From contig NZ_CP020042.1 in assembly GCF_002028425.1 (NCBI RefSeq), forward strand, positions 5,555,560-5,619,559: a stretch of 64,000 bases of DNA, written 5' to 3'. Below the pieces are notes generated by a model that worked only from the letters and a program-made list of their open reading frames with translations, ran no database searches and had not been told where the DNA came from. The translations under genes and the position numbers were made by a program. This stretch comes from Streptomyces katrae (lineage in GTDB: Bacteria > Actinomycetota > Actinomycetes > Streptomycetales > Streptomycetaceae). This document shows positions 1 through 8,724 of the stretch, piece by piece. Within the stretch, counting starts at the first letter, position 1. The number at the start of each line of letters is the position of its first letter.

Positions 1-732
1 AAGGCCGTCTTCGTCGGCGTGATCGTCGTCGCCGTCGTCGTCGGTCTGTGGGAGCTCACCTCCCGGCTCCAGGAGAAGAAGGGCATCAAGGCCCCGCTGG
101 TCCCGCTCGCGGTCGGCGGCGCGGCGATGGTCATCGCCGGCTTCGTCCGGGGGGCCGAGGGCGCCTGGGTCGCAATGGCCCTGACCGCGCTGGCGGTGCT
201 CGTCTGGCGGATGACGGAACCGCCCGAGGACTACCTCAAGGACGTCACCGCGGGCGTCTTCGCGGCGTTCTACGTGCCCTTCCTGGCCACGTTCGTCGCG
301 ATGCTGCTCACGGCCGAGGACGGCCCGCAGCGGGTGGTGACCTTCCTCCTGCTGACCGTCGTCAGCGACACCGGGGCGTACGCCGTCGGCTGGCGCTTCG
401 GCAAGACCAAGCTGGCACCCCGCATCAGCCCCGGGAAGACCCGCGAGGGACTCCTCGGCGCCGTGGCCTTCGCCATGGGGGCCGGTGCGCTGTGCATGGA
501 GTTCCTGATCGACGGGGGCTCCTGGTGGCAGGGCCTGCTGCTGGGCCTGGCCGTCGCCGTCAGCGCCACCCTGGGCGACCTGGGCGAGTCGATGATCAAG
601 CGCGACCTCGGCATCAAGGACATGGGGACGCTGCTCCCGGGCCACGGCGGCATCATGGACCGCCTCGACTCGCTGCTCCCGACGGCCCCGGTCGTCTGGC
701 TGCTGCTGGCGGCCTTCGTCGGCACCGGCTGA
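1..732 (+). CDS. cdsA: Phosphatidate cytidylyltransferase, 5' end missing
   Basis: Makes CDP-diacylglycerol from phosphatidate and CTP in the cytoplasmic membrane, the entry point to phospholipid synthesis. The reading frame is open from the first base of the window, so the N-terminus lies outside; about 243 residues remain. Several hydrophobic membrane segments are visible. The C-terminal family signature is intact: MIKRDLGIKD, then PGHGGIMDRLDS, with the conserved K-R-x4-K-D and H-G-G-x-x-D-R-x-D residues at about residues 200-225. A strong hairpin terminator follows the stop by 25 bases, so the gene closes its transcription unit. Identification is firm; only the start is unknown. Confidence 0.95.
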   Translation, partial: KAVFVGVIVVAVVVGLWELTSRLQEKKGIKAPLVPLAVGGAAMVIAGFVRGAEGAWVAMALTALAVLVWRMTEPPEDYLKDVTAGVFAAFYVPFLATFVAMLLTAEDGPQRVVTFLLLTVVSDTGAYAVGWRFGKTKLAPRISPGKTREGLLGAVAFAMGAGALCMEFLIDGGSWWQGLLLGLAVAVSATLGDLGESMIKRDLGIKDMGTLLPGHGGIMDRLDSLLPTAPVVWLLLAAFVGTG

Positions 733-757
733 CGGGTCCGGGCCGGGTTATCCTGGA

Positions 758-788
758 GGGCGCGCCGCTTTCACGCGGCGCGCCCTTT
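758..788 (+). terminator. Intrinsic terminator after cdsA
   Basis: A perfect 11-bp stem (GGGCGCGCCGC at 758-768, GCGGCGCGCCC at 775-785) closes a six-base loop and is followed by TTT. It lies between cdsA and rlmN, so the two genes are probably transcribed separately. Confidence 0.85.
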
Positions 789-869
789 CCGTCCGGCGGC
801 CGAGAGCCGCAGCGGACCGGCCCTGCACGCGCGGGGTGACCCCCACCCCGTCGTACCGAGGAGTACCGC

Positions 870-1985
870 ATGGCCCCCCGTCCCGCTCCGGGTGAGCTCA
901 CCTTCGTCGCTCCGCGAGGGGCCAAGAAGCCGCCCCGGCACCTGGCCGACCTCACCCCGGCCGAGCGCCGCGAGGCGGTCGCCGCGATCGGCGAGAAGCC
1001 GTTCCGGGCCAAGCAGCTCTCCCAGCACTACTTCGCCCGCTACGCCCACGACCCGGCGGAGTGGACCGACATCCCGGCGGCCTCGCGCGAGAAGCTCCAG
1101 CAGGAGCTGCTCCCCGAGCTGATGAACGTCATCCGGCACATCAGCTGCGACGACGACACGACCCGCAAGACCCTGTGGAAGCTGCACGACGGCACCCTCG
1201 TGGAGTCCGTCCTGATGCGCTACCCGGACCGGGTCACCATGTGCATCTCCTCGCAGGCCGGCTGCGGTATGAACTGCCCGTTCTGCGCCACCGGCCAGGC
1301 CGGCCTCGACCGCAACCTCTCCACCGCCGAGATCGTGCACCAGATCGTCGACGGCATGCGCGCCCTGCGTGACGGCGAGGTCCCCGGCGGCCCGGCCCGC
1401 CTGTCCAACATCGTCTTCATGGGCATGGGCGAGCCGCTCGCGAACTACAACCGCGTCGTCGGCGCCATCCGCCGGCTCACCGACCCCGAGCCCGACGGGC
1501 TGGGCCTGTCGCAGCGCGGCATCACGGTCTCCACCGTCGGCCTGGTCCCGGCCATGCTGCGGTTCGCCGACGAGGGCTTCAAGTGCCGCCTCGCCGTCTC
1601 ACTGCACGCCCCGGACGACGAGCTGCGCGACACCCTCGTCCCCGTGAACACCCGCTGGAAGGTCCGTGAGGTCCTCGACGCGGCCTGGGAGTACGCCGAG
1701 AAGTCCGGCCGCCGGATCTCCATCGAGTACGCCCTGATCCGCGACATCAACGACCAGGCCTGGCGCGGCGACCTCCTCGGCCGCCTGCTCAAGGGCAAGC
1801 GGGTGCACGTCAACCTGATCCCGCTGAACCCGACGCCCGGCTCGAAGTGGACCGCCTCGCGCCCCGAGGACGAGAAGGCCTTCGTCGAGGCCATCGCCCG
1901 GCACGGCGTGCCCGTGACCGTCCGGGACACCCGCGGCCAGGAGATCGACGGAGCGTGCGGACAGCTCGCGGCGAGCGAGCGGTAG
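870..1985 (+). CDS. rlmN: 23S rRNA (A2503-C2)/tRNA (A37-C2) methyltransferase RlmN
   Basis: A radical-SAM enzyme that methylates C2 of A2503 in 23S rRNA, and in some bacteria A37 of tRNAs. The 371-residue protein is of normal family length. The 4Fe-4S cluster motif CxxxCxxC is at C132, C136 and C139 (GCGMNCPFC). The two catalytic cysteines of the ping-pong mechanism correspond to C125 (MCISSQ) and C363 near the C-terminus (DGACGQ). The SAM-domain segment GMGEPLANY is also present. ATG at 870 is preceded by GAGGAG at 858-863, seven bases away, which supports this start. It sits alone between a terminator and the TPP riboswitch. Confidence 0.96.
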   Translation: MAPRPAPGELTFVAPRGAKKPPRHLADLTPAERREAVAAIGEKPFRAKQLSQHYFARYAHDPAEWTDIPAASREKLQQELLPELMNVIRHISCDDDTTRKTLWKLHDGTLVESVLMRYPDRVTMCISSQAGCGMNCPFCATGQAGLDRNLSTAEIVHQIVDGMRALRDGEVPGGPARLSNIVFMGMGEPLANYNRVVGAIRRLTDPEPDGLGLSQRGITVSTVGLVPAMLRFADEGFKCRLAVSLHAPDDELRDTLVPVNTRWKVREVLDAAWEYAEKSGRRISIEYALIRDINDQAWRGDLLGRLLKGKRVHVNLIPLNPTPGSKWTASRPEDEKAFVEAIARHGVPVTVRDTRGQEIDGACGQLAASER

Positions 1986-2007
1986 TCTGGCCCGCGTACA
2001 TCTGCAT

Positions 2008-2122
2008 ATTCCGACAGGGGAGCGCCACAGCGCTGAGAGTGCGGCAACACGTTTTTGGATCGAGCACCGTGGCCGCAGACCCTCTGAACCTCGCCCAGGT
2101 CATTCTGGGTAGGAAGTTCGGT
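2008..2122 (+). promoter_or_regulatory. TPP (THI-box) riboswitch aptamer
   Basis: The conserved thiamine-pyrophosphate aptamer is readable: CAGGGGAGC near 2014-2022, GCTGAGAGTGCGG at 2032-2044, the long P3 insertion, CCCTCTGAACC at 2081-2091, and the 3' part ending TCTGGGTAGGAAG at 2104-2116. CTGAGA and ACCCTCTGAACCT are the family's diagnostic TPP-binding segments. It lies in the leader of an ABC transporter operon, so ligand binding should repress that operon and the transported substrate is most likely thiamine or a derivative. Confidence 0.96.
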
Positions 2123-2141
2123 CACCACCTCAAGCTGTTGC

Positions 2142-2214
2142 GCCCTGCCCGGGCGCCGCGCTCCACCAGAGCGCCCGGGCGGGGCCGCGTCTTCTCCTGG
2201 TCATACCCAGGAGG
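2142..2214 (+). promoter_or_regulatory. Riboswitch expression platform: long hairpin plus ribosome-site hairpin
   Basis: Two hairpins follow the aptamer. The first pairs 2142-2156 with 2171-2185 (15 bp including one G-U), with no U-run after it. The second pairs CTCCTGG at 2194-2200 with CCAGGAG at 2207-2213 across a six-base loop and buries AGGAGG (2209-2214), the ribosome site of the GTG start at 2223. This layout suggests translational control, possibly with premature termination at the first hairpin. That regulatory reading is inference from structure. Confidence 0.7.
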
Positions 2215-2222
2215 AATCAACC

Positions 2223-3353
2223 GTGAGCACCACCAAGAAGATCGCGGGTGCGGCGCTGGCCGCCGCCCTCGGCGTCGGCACGCTGACCGCGTGCGGCGGC
2301 GGCAGCAAGGACGAGGGCGGGGCCGCCGCGAGCGGGTCGCCGAAGTCCAAGACCGTCACCCTCGTCTCGCACGACTCCTTCAACGTCAGCGAGCCGGTCC
2401 TCAAGGAGTTCGAGCAGCAGAGCGGCTACACCGTCAAGGTGCTGAAGTCCGGGGACGCCGGCGCCGCCCTCAACCAGGAGATCCTCACCAAGGGCTCCCC
2501 GCGCGGCGACGTCTTCTTCGGCGTCGACAACACGCTCCTCTCGCGCGCCCTCGACAACGGGATCTTCACCCCGTACGAGGCCAAGGGCCTGGCGGAGGTC
2601 AAGCCCGAGTTCGTCCTCGACCGGCAGCACCGCGTCACCCCGGTCGACTCCGGCGACATCTGCGTCAACTACGACAAGGCCTACTTCGCCGACAAGAAGA
2701 TCGCCCCGCCGCAGACCCTGGACGACCTGGTCAAGCCCGAGTACAAGAACCTGCTGGTCACCGAGAACGCCGCGACCTCCTCGCCCGGCCTCGGCTTCCT
2801 CCTCGCCTCCGTCGGCAAGTACGGCGATGGGGGCACCTCCCAGGGCGAAGCCTCTGGGGGAGGCTGGAAGGAGTACTGGAGCAAGCTCAAGGCCAACGGC
2901 GTCGAGGTCGTCGACGGCTGGGAGCAGGCCTACAACGAGCGCTTCTCCGGCTCCGCGGGCGGCAAGAAGGCCAAGGGCGACCGCCCGCTGGTCGTCTCCT
3001 ACGCCTCCAGCCCGCCGGTCGAGGTCCTCTACGGCGAGCCCCAGCCGGCCGAGGCCCCCACGGGCGTGGCCACCGGCACCTGCTTCCGCCAGGTCGAGTT
3101 CGCGGGCCTGCTGAAGGGCGCGAAGAACGAGGAGGGCGGCAAGGCCCTCATCGACTTCCTGATCGGCAAGAAGTTCCAGGAGGACATGCCGCTCCAGATG
3201 TTCGTGAACCCGGTGGTCAAGGACGCGAAGCTGCCGGAGGTGTTCACCAAGCACGGCGTGGTCGTCGAGAAGCCGGAGAACGTGGCCCCCGAGGCCATCG
3301 CCAAGAACCGTGACCAGTGGGTCAAGGCATGGTCCTCGATCGTCGTGAAGTAG
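2223..3353 (+). CDS. thiB: Thiamine ABC transporter substrate-binding lipoprotein
   Basis: The periplasmic-type binding protein of a thiamine importer, tethered outside the membrane. The 376-residue product begins with a lipoprotein signal (residues 1-23, lipobox LTAC, lipidated C24), followed by a bacterial extracellular solute-binding fold of the thiamine/spermidine class. The THI-box immediately upstream and the fused permease and ATPase immediately downstream support the ThiB assignment. The GTG start at 2223 is fixed by AGGAGG at 2209-2214. Residues about 203-214 (GGTSQGEASGGG) are encoded by a short palindromic repeat that looks inserted in frame; see 2828-2863. The binding specificity is inferred from the riboswitch rather than from binding residues. 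Confidence 0.9.
   Translation: MSTTKKIAGAALAAALGVGTLTACGGGSKDEGGAAASGSPKSKTVTLVSHDSFNVSEPVLKEFEQQSGYTVKVLKSGDAGAALNQEILTKGSPRGDVFFGVDNTLLSRALDNGIFTPYEAKGLAEVKPEFVLDRQHRVTPVDSGDICVNYDKAYFADKKIAPPQTLDDLVKPEYKNLLVTENAATSSPGLGFLLASVGKYGDGGTSQGEASGGGWKEYWSKLKANGVEVVDGWEQAYNERFSGSAGGKKAKGDRPLVVSYASSPPVEVLYGEPQPAEAPTGVATGTCFRQVEFAGLLKGAKNEEGGKALIDFLIGKKFQEDMPLQMFVNPVVKDAKLPEVFTKHGVVVEKPENVAPEAIAKNRDQWVKAWSSIVVK
2828..2863 (+). repeat. Short palindromic repeat inserted within thiB
   Basis: The segment starts TGGGGGCACCTCCCAG and ends CTGGGGGAGG. It can fold through CCCAGGGC / GCCTCTGGG around a GAA loop. The same 16-base TGGGGGCACCTCCCAG occurs in reverse orientation at 43211-43226. It keeps the thiB frame open and adds a glycine/serine-rich loop. 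Recurrence in two unrelated places suggests a small dispersed repeat family. Confidence 0.6.
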
Positions 3354-5026
3354 TACGCGACGGCGCCCCGGCGGAGGGCGGGCGGGCCACCGCCGTCAGG
3401 ATGGCCCTGATGGCCGTGCCGCTCGCCTTCTTCGGGCTGTTCTTCGCCTACCCCGTGGCCGCCATCGTCGGCCGCGGGCTCAAGACCGGGGAGGGCTGGC
3501 AGTTCGGCCGGATCGGTGAGGTACTCGCCCAGCCGGACATCGCCGACGTGCTCTGGTTCACCACCTGGCAGGCGCTCGCCTCGACCGCGCTCACCCTGAT
3601 CGTCGCGCTGCCCGGCGCCTACGTGTTCGCGCGCTTCTCCTTCCCCGGCAAGCAGCTGCTGCGGGCCCTGGTCACCGTCCCGTTCGTGCTGCCGACCGTG
3701 GTCGTCGGCACCGCCTTCCTGGCCCTGGTCGGGCGCGGGGGGCTGCTGGACGAGGTGTGGGGCGTGCGGCTGGACACCACCGTCTGGGCGATCCTGCTCG
3801 CCCACGTGTTCTTCAACTACGCCGTCGTCGTCCGCACGGTCGGCGGGCTCTGGGCGCAGCTGGACCCGCGCCAGGAGGAGGCCGCCCGGGTGCTGGGCGC
3901 CGGGCGGTTCGCGGCCTGGCGGCGGGTGACCCTGCCGGCGCTGGCCCCGGCGGTGGCCGCCGCCGCGCTGATGGTGTTCCTGTTCACCTTCAGCTCCTTC
4001 GGCGTCGTGCAGATCCTCGGCGGGCCCTCGTACGCCACGCTGGAGGTCGAGGTCTACCGGCAGACGGCGCAGCTGCTCGACCTGCCGACGGCCGCGGTGC
4101 TGACGCTGGTCCAGTTCGCCGCCGTCGGGGTGATCCTCGGGGTGCACGCCTGGACCGTGCGGCGCAGGGAGACCGCGCTGCGGCTGGTCGACCCCGCGCG
4201 CACCGCGCACCCGCCGCGCGGCTGGGCGCAGCGCGGGCTGCTGGGCGGGGTGCTGCTGACGGTGGCGCTGCTGATCGTGGCCCCGCTCGCGGTGCTGGTG
4301 GAGCGGTCCCTCGATGCCCCCGGCGGGTACGGGTTCGGGTTCTACCGGGCGCTCCAGGAGGCCGGTGCCGGGGGCGGAACGTTTCTGGTGCCGCCGCTGG
4401 AGGCCGTCTGGAACTCCCTCCAGTACGCGCTCGCCGCCACCGGGATCGCCCTGGCCGTCGGCGGCCTCGCGGCCGCGGCGCTGGCCCGGCGGGCGGGCCG
4501 CTTCGTCCGGGGCTTCGACGCGCTGCTGATGCTGCCCCTCGGGGTGTCCGCCGTGACGGTGGGCTTCGGGTTCCTGATCACCCTGGACCGGCCGCCGCTG
4601 GACCTGCGGACCTCCTGGATCCTGGTGCCGCTGGCCCAGGCGCTGGTCGGGGTGCCGTTCGTGGTGCGGACCATGCTGCCGGTGCTGCGGGCCGTCGACG
4701 GGCGGCTGAGGGAGGCCGCGGCCGTGCTGGGGGCCTCGCCGCTGCGGGTGTGGCGGGAGGTGGACCTGCCGCTGGTGCGCCGGGCGGTGCTGATCGCGGC
4801 GGGCTTCGCCTTCGCGGTCTCGCTGGGCGAGTTCGGCGCGACGGTGTTCATCGCCCGGCCGGACCACCCGACGCTGCCGGTGGCCGTGGCCCGGCTGCTG
4901 GGCCGGGCCGGTGAGATGAACTACGGGCAGGCCATGGCCCTGAGCACGATTCTGATGCTGGTGTGCGCGGTGTCCCTGCTGGTACTGGAGCGACTGCGAC
5001 CCGACAAGACCTCGGGAGAGTTCTGA
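3329..5026 (+). CDS. thiP: Thiamine ABC transporter permease, fused two-domain
   Basis: The membrane channel of the thiamine importer. From ATG 3329 the product is 565 residues and holds two tandem binding-protein-dependent transport domains, as in ThiP. Each has about six hydrophobic segments and an EAA-type loop for the ATPase: EEAARVLGA in the first half and REAAAVLGAS in the second. The chosen ATG overlaps the end of thiB by 25 bases. An in-frame ATG at 3401, directly before the first membrane segment, is a plausible alternative. The stop TGA overlaps the ATG of the ATPase gene, indicating translational coupling. Confidence 0.88.
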   Translation: MVLDRREVVRDGAPAEGGRATAVRMALMAVPLAFFGLFFAYPVAAIVGRGLKTGEGWQFGRIGEVLAQPDIADVLWFTTWQALASTALTLIVALPGAYVFARFSFPGKQLLRALVTVPFVLPTVVVGTAFLALVGRGGLLDEVWGVRLDTTVWAILLAHVFFNYAVVVRTVGGLWAQLDPRQEEAARVLGAGRFAAWRRVTLPALAPAVAAAALMVFLFTFSSFGVVQILGGPSYATLEVEVYRQTAQLLDLPTAAVLTLVQFAAVGVILGVHAWTVRRRETALRLVDPARTAHPPRGWAQRGLLGGVLLTVALLIVAPLAVLVERSLDAPGGYGFGFYRALQEAGAGGGTFLVPPLEAVWNSLQYALAATGIALAVGGLAAAALARRAGRFVRGFDALLMLPLGVSAVTVGFGFLITLDRPPLDLRTSWILVPLAQALVGVPFVVRTMLPVLRAVDGRLREAAAVLGASPLRVWREVDLPLVRRAVLIAAGFAFAVSLGEFGATVFIARPDHPTLPVAVARLLGRAGEMNYGQAMALSTILMLVCAVSLLVLERLRPDKTSGEF

Positions 5027-6048
5027 TGACCCTGCTCCGGCTCGAAGGGGTGACGGTCCGCTTCGGCGAACGGACGGTCCTGGACGCGGTGGACCTGGAG
5101 GTCGCCGAACACGAGACCGTCTGCGTGCTGGGACCGAGCGGCAGCGGCAAGTCCACCCTGCTGCGGGTGGTGGCCGGGCTCCAGCGGCCCTCGGCCGGAC
5201 GGGTCCTGCTGGGCGGCGCCGACCAGGCCGGGGTGCCGGTGCACCGGCGGGGGGTGGGCCTGATGTTCCAGGACCACCAGCTGTTCCCGCACCGGGACGT
5301 CGGCGGGAACGTCGCCTTCGGCCTGCGCGTACGGCGCTCCGCGAAGCCGGAGTACGAGGAGCGGGTCGCCCGTCTGCTGGACCTCGTGGGGTTGCCCGGG
5401 GCCCAGCGCCGGGCCGTGGCCTCGCTGTCGGGCGGCGAACAGCAGCGGGTCGCTCTGGCCCGGGCGCTGGCCCCCTCGCCCCGGCTGCTGATGCTGGACG
5501 AGCCGCTGGGCCAGCTGGACCGGGGGCTGCGCGAGCGGCTGGTGGTCGAGCTCCAGGGACTGTTCTCCAGGCTGGGCACCACCGTGCTGGCCGTCACCCA
5601 CGACCAGGGCGAGGCCTTCGCGCTCGCCGACCGGGTGGTGGTGATGCGGGACGGGCGGATCGCGCAGGCGGGGACCCCGCTGGAGGTGTGGCAGCGGCCG
5701 GCGTCGGAGTTCGTGGCGCGGTTCCTCGGCTTCGAGAACGTGGTCCCGGCCACCGTCACCGGCGGTGCGGCCGCCACCCCGTGGGGGAAGGTCCCGGTGC
5801 CGGAGGGCTCCCCCGAGGGGGAGCAGCGGCTGCTGGTGCGGCCGGCCGGGGTGGTGCCCGCCGCGGCCGGGCTGGACTGCGTGGTGGAGTCCCGTACCTT
5901 CCGCGGGACGCACGTGGCCCTGCTGCTGCGGCCCGAGGAGGGACCCGTACTGGAGGCGGAGTGCGCTCTGGCCGCCGCGCCGGCCGTGGGGGACCGGATC
6001 GCGGTGGCCTTCACGCCCTCCGAGGTGGTCGTCCTTCCGGTGGCCTGA
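5026..6048 (+). CDS. thiQ: Thiamine ABC transporter ATP-binding protein
   Basis: The cytoplasmic ATPase driving thiamine uptake, 340 residues. Walker A GPSGSGKST is at about residues 37-45, the Q-loop is in LMFQDHQ, the signature is LSGGEQQR, Walker B is LLMLDEP, and the H-loop is VTHDQ. A C-terminal TOBE-like regulatory domain follows from about residue 235. The ATG at 5026 shares bases with the permease stop (ATGA). A GC-rich perfect palindrome at 5807-5824 lies inside the coding region and encodes GSPEGEQ. The gene ends 15 bases from the converging P450 gene. Confidence 0.9.
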   Translation: MTLLRLEGVTVRFGERTVLDAVDLEVAEHETVCVLGPSGSGKSTLLRVVAGLQRPSAGRVLLGGADQAGVPVHRRGVGLMFQDHQLFPHRDVGGNVAFGLRVRRSAKPEYEERVARLLDLVGLPGAQRRAVASLSGGEQQRVALARALAPSPRLLMLDEPLGQLDRGLRERLVVELQGLFSRLGTTVLAVTHDQGEAFALADRVVVMRDGRIAQAGTPLEVWQRPASEFVARFLGFENVVPATVTGGAAATPWGKVPVPEGSPEGEQRLLVRPAGVVPAAAGLDCVVESRTFRGTHVALLLRPEEGPVLEAECALAAAPAVGDRIAVAFTPSEVVVLPVA

Positions 6049-6063
6049 GCCGCCGCCCGCGGA

Positions 6064-7314
6064 TCAGGCCGCCCGGATGCCGTCGACGGCGACGGGCAGG
6101 TGGCGCGGGCCGCGCAGGACCGCGTTCTGCCGGTAGGGCGGCGGGTCCTCCAGCAGCCGCGGGTTCTCCAGCCTGCGGGCCAGTTCGCTCAGGGCCAGCG
6201 CAGCCTCCAGCCGGGCCAGCGGCGCCCCGAAGCAGCTGTGGATGCCGCTGCCCAGGCCCAGGTGCTGGACGTCCGGGCGGTCGGGGTCGAAGCGGTCGGG
6301 GTCCTCGAACCGCTTCGGGTCGCGGTTTCCGGAGGCCAGGATGAGCCACAGCGAGGAGCCCTTGGGGATGGTCACCCCTGCGACCTCGATGTCGGTCAGG
6401 GTGCTGCGCTGCGGCAGCAGCTGCACCGGGGGCTCGAAGCGCAGCAGCTCCTCCACCATCGGCACCGCCACGTCCGGGTCGGAGCGCAGCCGGTCCAGGT
6501 GCTCCGGATTGCGCAGGAGGGTGAGCATGCCGTTCGTGATCAGGTTGACGGTGGTCTCGTGGCCGGCGATCAGCAGCAGCGCCGCCGTGCTGAGCACCTC
6601 CATGGTGCTCATCGTGCCGTCCGGGCCCTGCCCGGTCGCCAGCTCCGAGAGCATGTCCCCGGTCGGGTTCTTGCGCCGCTCCTCGATCAGCCCGGCCAGG
6701 TACATGCCGAGCTCCATGCGGGCGCCCTCCGTCTTCTTGGCCCGCTCCGCGGGATCGGCGTCCGGATCGGGGTCCAGGCTCGCGGCCAGGGTGTCGGCCC
6801 AGACGTGGAAGCGGGCCTCGTCCTCGGGCGGCACGCCCAGCAGCCGGCAGATGACGGTCACCGGGAAGGGGTAGGAGAACTCCTCCACCAGGTCGATCCG
6901 GTTCGGGTCGCCCTTCGCGGCGATGGTGTCGATCAGCCCCGTGACGATGCCGCCGAGCTCGCCGCGCATCTGCTCGACCCGGCGCGGGGAGTGCGGAGGC
7001 CCGAAGGGCCGGTTGGTCATCCGCCGCAGCCGGTCGTGGTCGGGCGGGTCGAGCTTCAGGAAGGAGGGGGGCAGGACCTCGCTCCCGCCCTCGTCGGCCT
7101 GGCTCAGCGGGTCGCCGGCCGTCGGGGTCAGGTTGCGGGCGTCGGAGCTGATGCGCGGGTCGTGCAGCAGGCCCTTGATCTCGTGGTAGGTGCTGACGAC
7201 GTACGGGCCGTCCCCGTCGTGGAACACCGGGGTCTTGCGGAGCTCCTCGTACAGCGGGTACGGGTTGGCGCGGCTGGAGTAGTCGAGGATCTGCCGCAGG
7301 ATGCCTTGGGTCAT
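6064..7314 (-). CDS. Cytochrome P450 monooxygenase
   Basis: A heme-thiolate monooxygenase of 416 residues; the substrate cannot be told from sequence. The I-helix oxygen-activation motif is AGHETT (250-255), the K-helix ExxR is E289-R292, and the heme ligand is C361 in GLGSGIHSCFG. The residue that is usually phenylalanine at the start of the heme loop is L354, a conservative but uncommon change. It is the last gene of a minus-strand operon with its own reductase (15 bases upstream) and ferredoxin, so a complete class I electron chain is encoded in one unit. Start ATG 7314 is the only reasonable one. I did not assign a CYP family. Confidence 0.95.
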   Translation of the reverse strand: MTQGILRQILDYSSRANPYPLYEELRKTPVFHDGDGPYVVSTYHEIKGLLHDPRISSDARNLTPTAGDPLSQADEGGSEVLPPSFLKLDPPDHDRLRRMTNRPFGPPHSPRRVEQMRGELGGIVTGLIDTIAAKGDPNRIDLVEEFSYPFPVTVICRLLGVPPEDEARFHVWADTLAASLDPDPDADPAERAKKTEGARMELGMYLAGLIEERRKNPTGDMLSELATGQGPDGTMSTMEVLSTAALLLIAGHETTVNLITNGMLTLLRNPEHLDRLRSDPDVAVPMVEELLRFEPPVQLLPQRSTLTDIEVAGVTIPKGSSLWLILASGNRDPKRFEDPDRFDPDRPDVQHLGLGSGIHSCFGAPLARLEAALALSELARRLENPRLLEDPPPYRQNAVLRGPRHLPVAVDGIRAA

Positions 7315-7329
7315 GAGGGGTCCTCGTGC

Positions 7330-8724
7330 TCAGTTGTGCGCCGGGGTGAAGGTCATCCGCCGGTCGGCCGGCGAGTAGCCGCTCAGGGTGATCGTCGGTC
7401 CGTGCGTGGGCACCGAAGGGTCGGGGAAGTCCGCGTCCAGCGGCCGCTCCCCCTCGGGCCTGCGGTCCACCGTCGGGTACGGCGGCGGAAACGGCGCGGT
7501 CCGCTCGATCTGCTGCTCGTAGAAGTCCAGCCAGCGGCACTGGTCGAAGGTGACGGCCCCGATCACGCGGCCCTGGTACCCGTACACGCCGACGAAACGG
7601 CGCTCGGCGCGCGAGCCCTGGGTGATCACGATCTCGGTGCCCATCGAGGGGACTCCGACCGACTTGATGTTGACGCCGAACTGGGAGGACCAGAACGCCG
7701 GGACCCACAGGTGCGGGCGGCGGTCGGCGCTCCGGCTGAGCATGTTGTGCGCGGCCGTCTCGGCCTGGGCCACGGCGTTGCCCCAGTGCTCCAGCGACAG
7801 GAACTGGTAGCCGAACAGGGCGTGCGGGGAGCGGGCCACGTCGCCGGCCACGTAGATGTCGTCGGTGACGATGCCCCAGATGTCGAAGGCCCGGCAGCCC
7901 GCGTCGCAGGCGATGCCGCGCGGACCCGCGCCGAGTCCGGACCCGGTGAGCCATTCGGTGTTGCGCTGGGCGCCGAGCGAGACGACGACCACCTCCGCCT
8001 CCAGCGTGGTGCCGTCGGAGAGGTGCGCGGCGCGGACCCGGCCGGAGGAGTCGCCCTCCAGGCTCGTCACCATGATCCCGGTGCGCAGGTCGACCCCGTT
8101 CTCGCGGTGCATCTCGGCCGCGACCGCTCCGATCACCCCGCCGAGCGCTCCGACCAGCGGCGCGTCGGCGCGTTCGGCCACGGTGACGGCCAGCCCGCGC
8201 TCCCGGCACGCGGAGGCGATCTCGGAGCCAGTGAACCCCGCCCCGATCACCAGCACCCGGCCGGGGCCGGCCGCGAGGGCGCGTTCCAGGGCCGCCGCGT
8301 CGCCGCGCGTGCGCAGGACGAAGACCCCGTCGAGGGCGGCCTCGTCCGGGTTGGGCCATGCCCGGGCGCGCACCCCGGTGGCGATCAGCAGGCGGTCGTA
8401 CTCCACCTCGTCCCCGTCGGCCATCCGGACCCGTCGGGCCGCCATGTCCAGGCCGGAGGCCGGTACCCCGAGGCGCCACTTCGCGTCGATGTCCCGGCGC
8501 CGGGGCAGGGCCGTCCCGTCGGCGGTGGCCATGCCCAGCAGGACCTGCTTGGACAGGGGAGGGCGGTCGTACGGCTCGTAGGGCTCGTCGCCGATCATCG
8601 TCAGCTCGCCGGCGAAGCCCTTCTCGCGCAGGGTCTCGGCGGCCCGCAGGCCTGCCAGGGAGGCGCCCACGACGACGATGCGGCCCTCGCGCTTGAGCTG
8701 CTCCAGCGCTCCGTCACCGTTCAC
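7330..8724 (-). CDS. FAD/NAD(P)-dependent ferredoxin reductase
   Basis: Transfers electrons from NAD(P)H to the adjacent ferredoxin for the P450. The 464-residue protein has an N-terminal FAD-binding Rossmann motif (VVVGASLAGLRAAE, about residues 16-30), the segment YEPYDRPPLSK typical of this reductase group, and a second dinucleotide motif VIGAGFTGSE for NAD(P)H. The GTG start at 8724 overlaps the last 11 bases of the ferredoxin gene, a sign of translational coupling. The C-terminal 80 residues, after the FAD-binding DIYVAGDVA segment, form the usual interface domain. The electron donor (NADH or NADPH) is not resolved. Confidence 0.93.
   Translation of the reverse strand: MNGDGALEQLKREGRIVVVGASLAGLRAAETLREKGFAGELTMIGDEPYEPYDRPPLSKQVLLGMATADGTALPRRRDIDAKWRLGVPASGLDMAARRVRMADGDEVEYDRLLIATGVRARAWPNPDEAALDGVFVLRTRGDAAALERALAAGPGRVLVIGAGFTGSEIASACRERGLAVTVAERADAPLVGALGGVIGAVAAEMHRENGVDLRTGIMVTSLEGDSSGRVRAAHLSDGTTLEAEVVVVSLGAQRNTEWLTGSGLGAGPRGIACDAGCRAFDIWGIVTDDIYVAGDVARSPHALFGYQFLSLEHWGNAVAQAETAAHNMLSRSADRRPHLWVPAFWSSQFGVNIKSVGVPSMGTEIVITQGSRAERRFVGVYGYQGRVIGAVTFDQCRWLDFYEQQIERTAPFPPPYPTVDRRPEGERPLDADFPDPSVPTHGPTITLSGYSPADRRMTFTPAHN

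Noticed and set aside
5807..5824. Perfect palindrome GCTCCCCC-GA-GGGGGAGC within the ATPase gene as a regulatory element
   Set aside because: It encodes an ordinary linker in a variable domain and shares no long identity with the 2828/43198 repeat; could be chance in GC-rich sequence.
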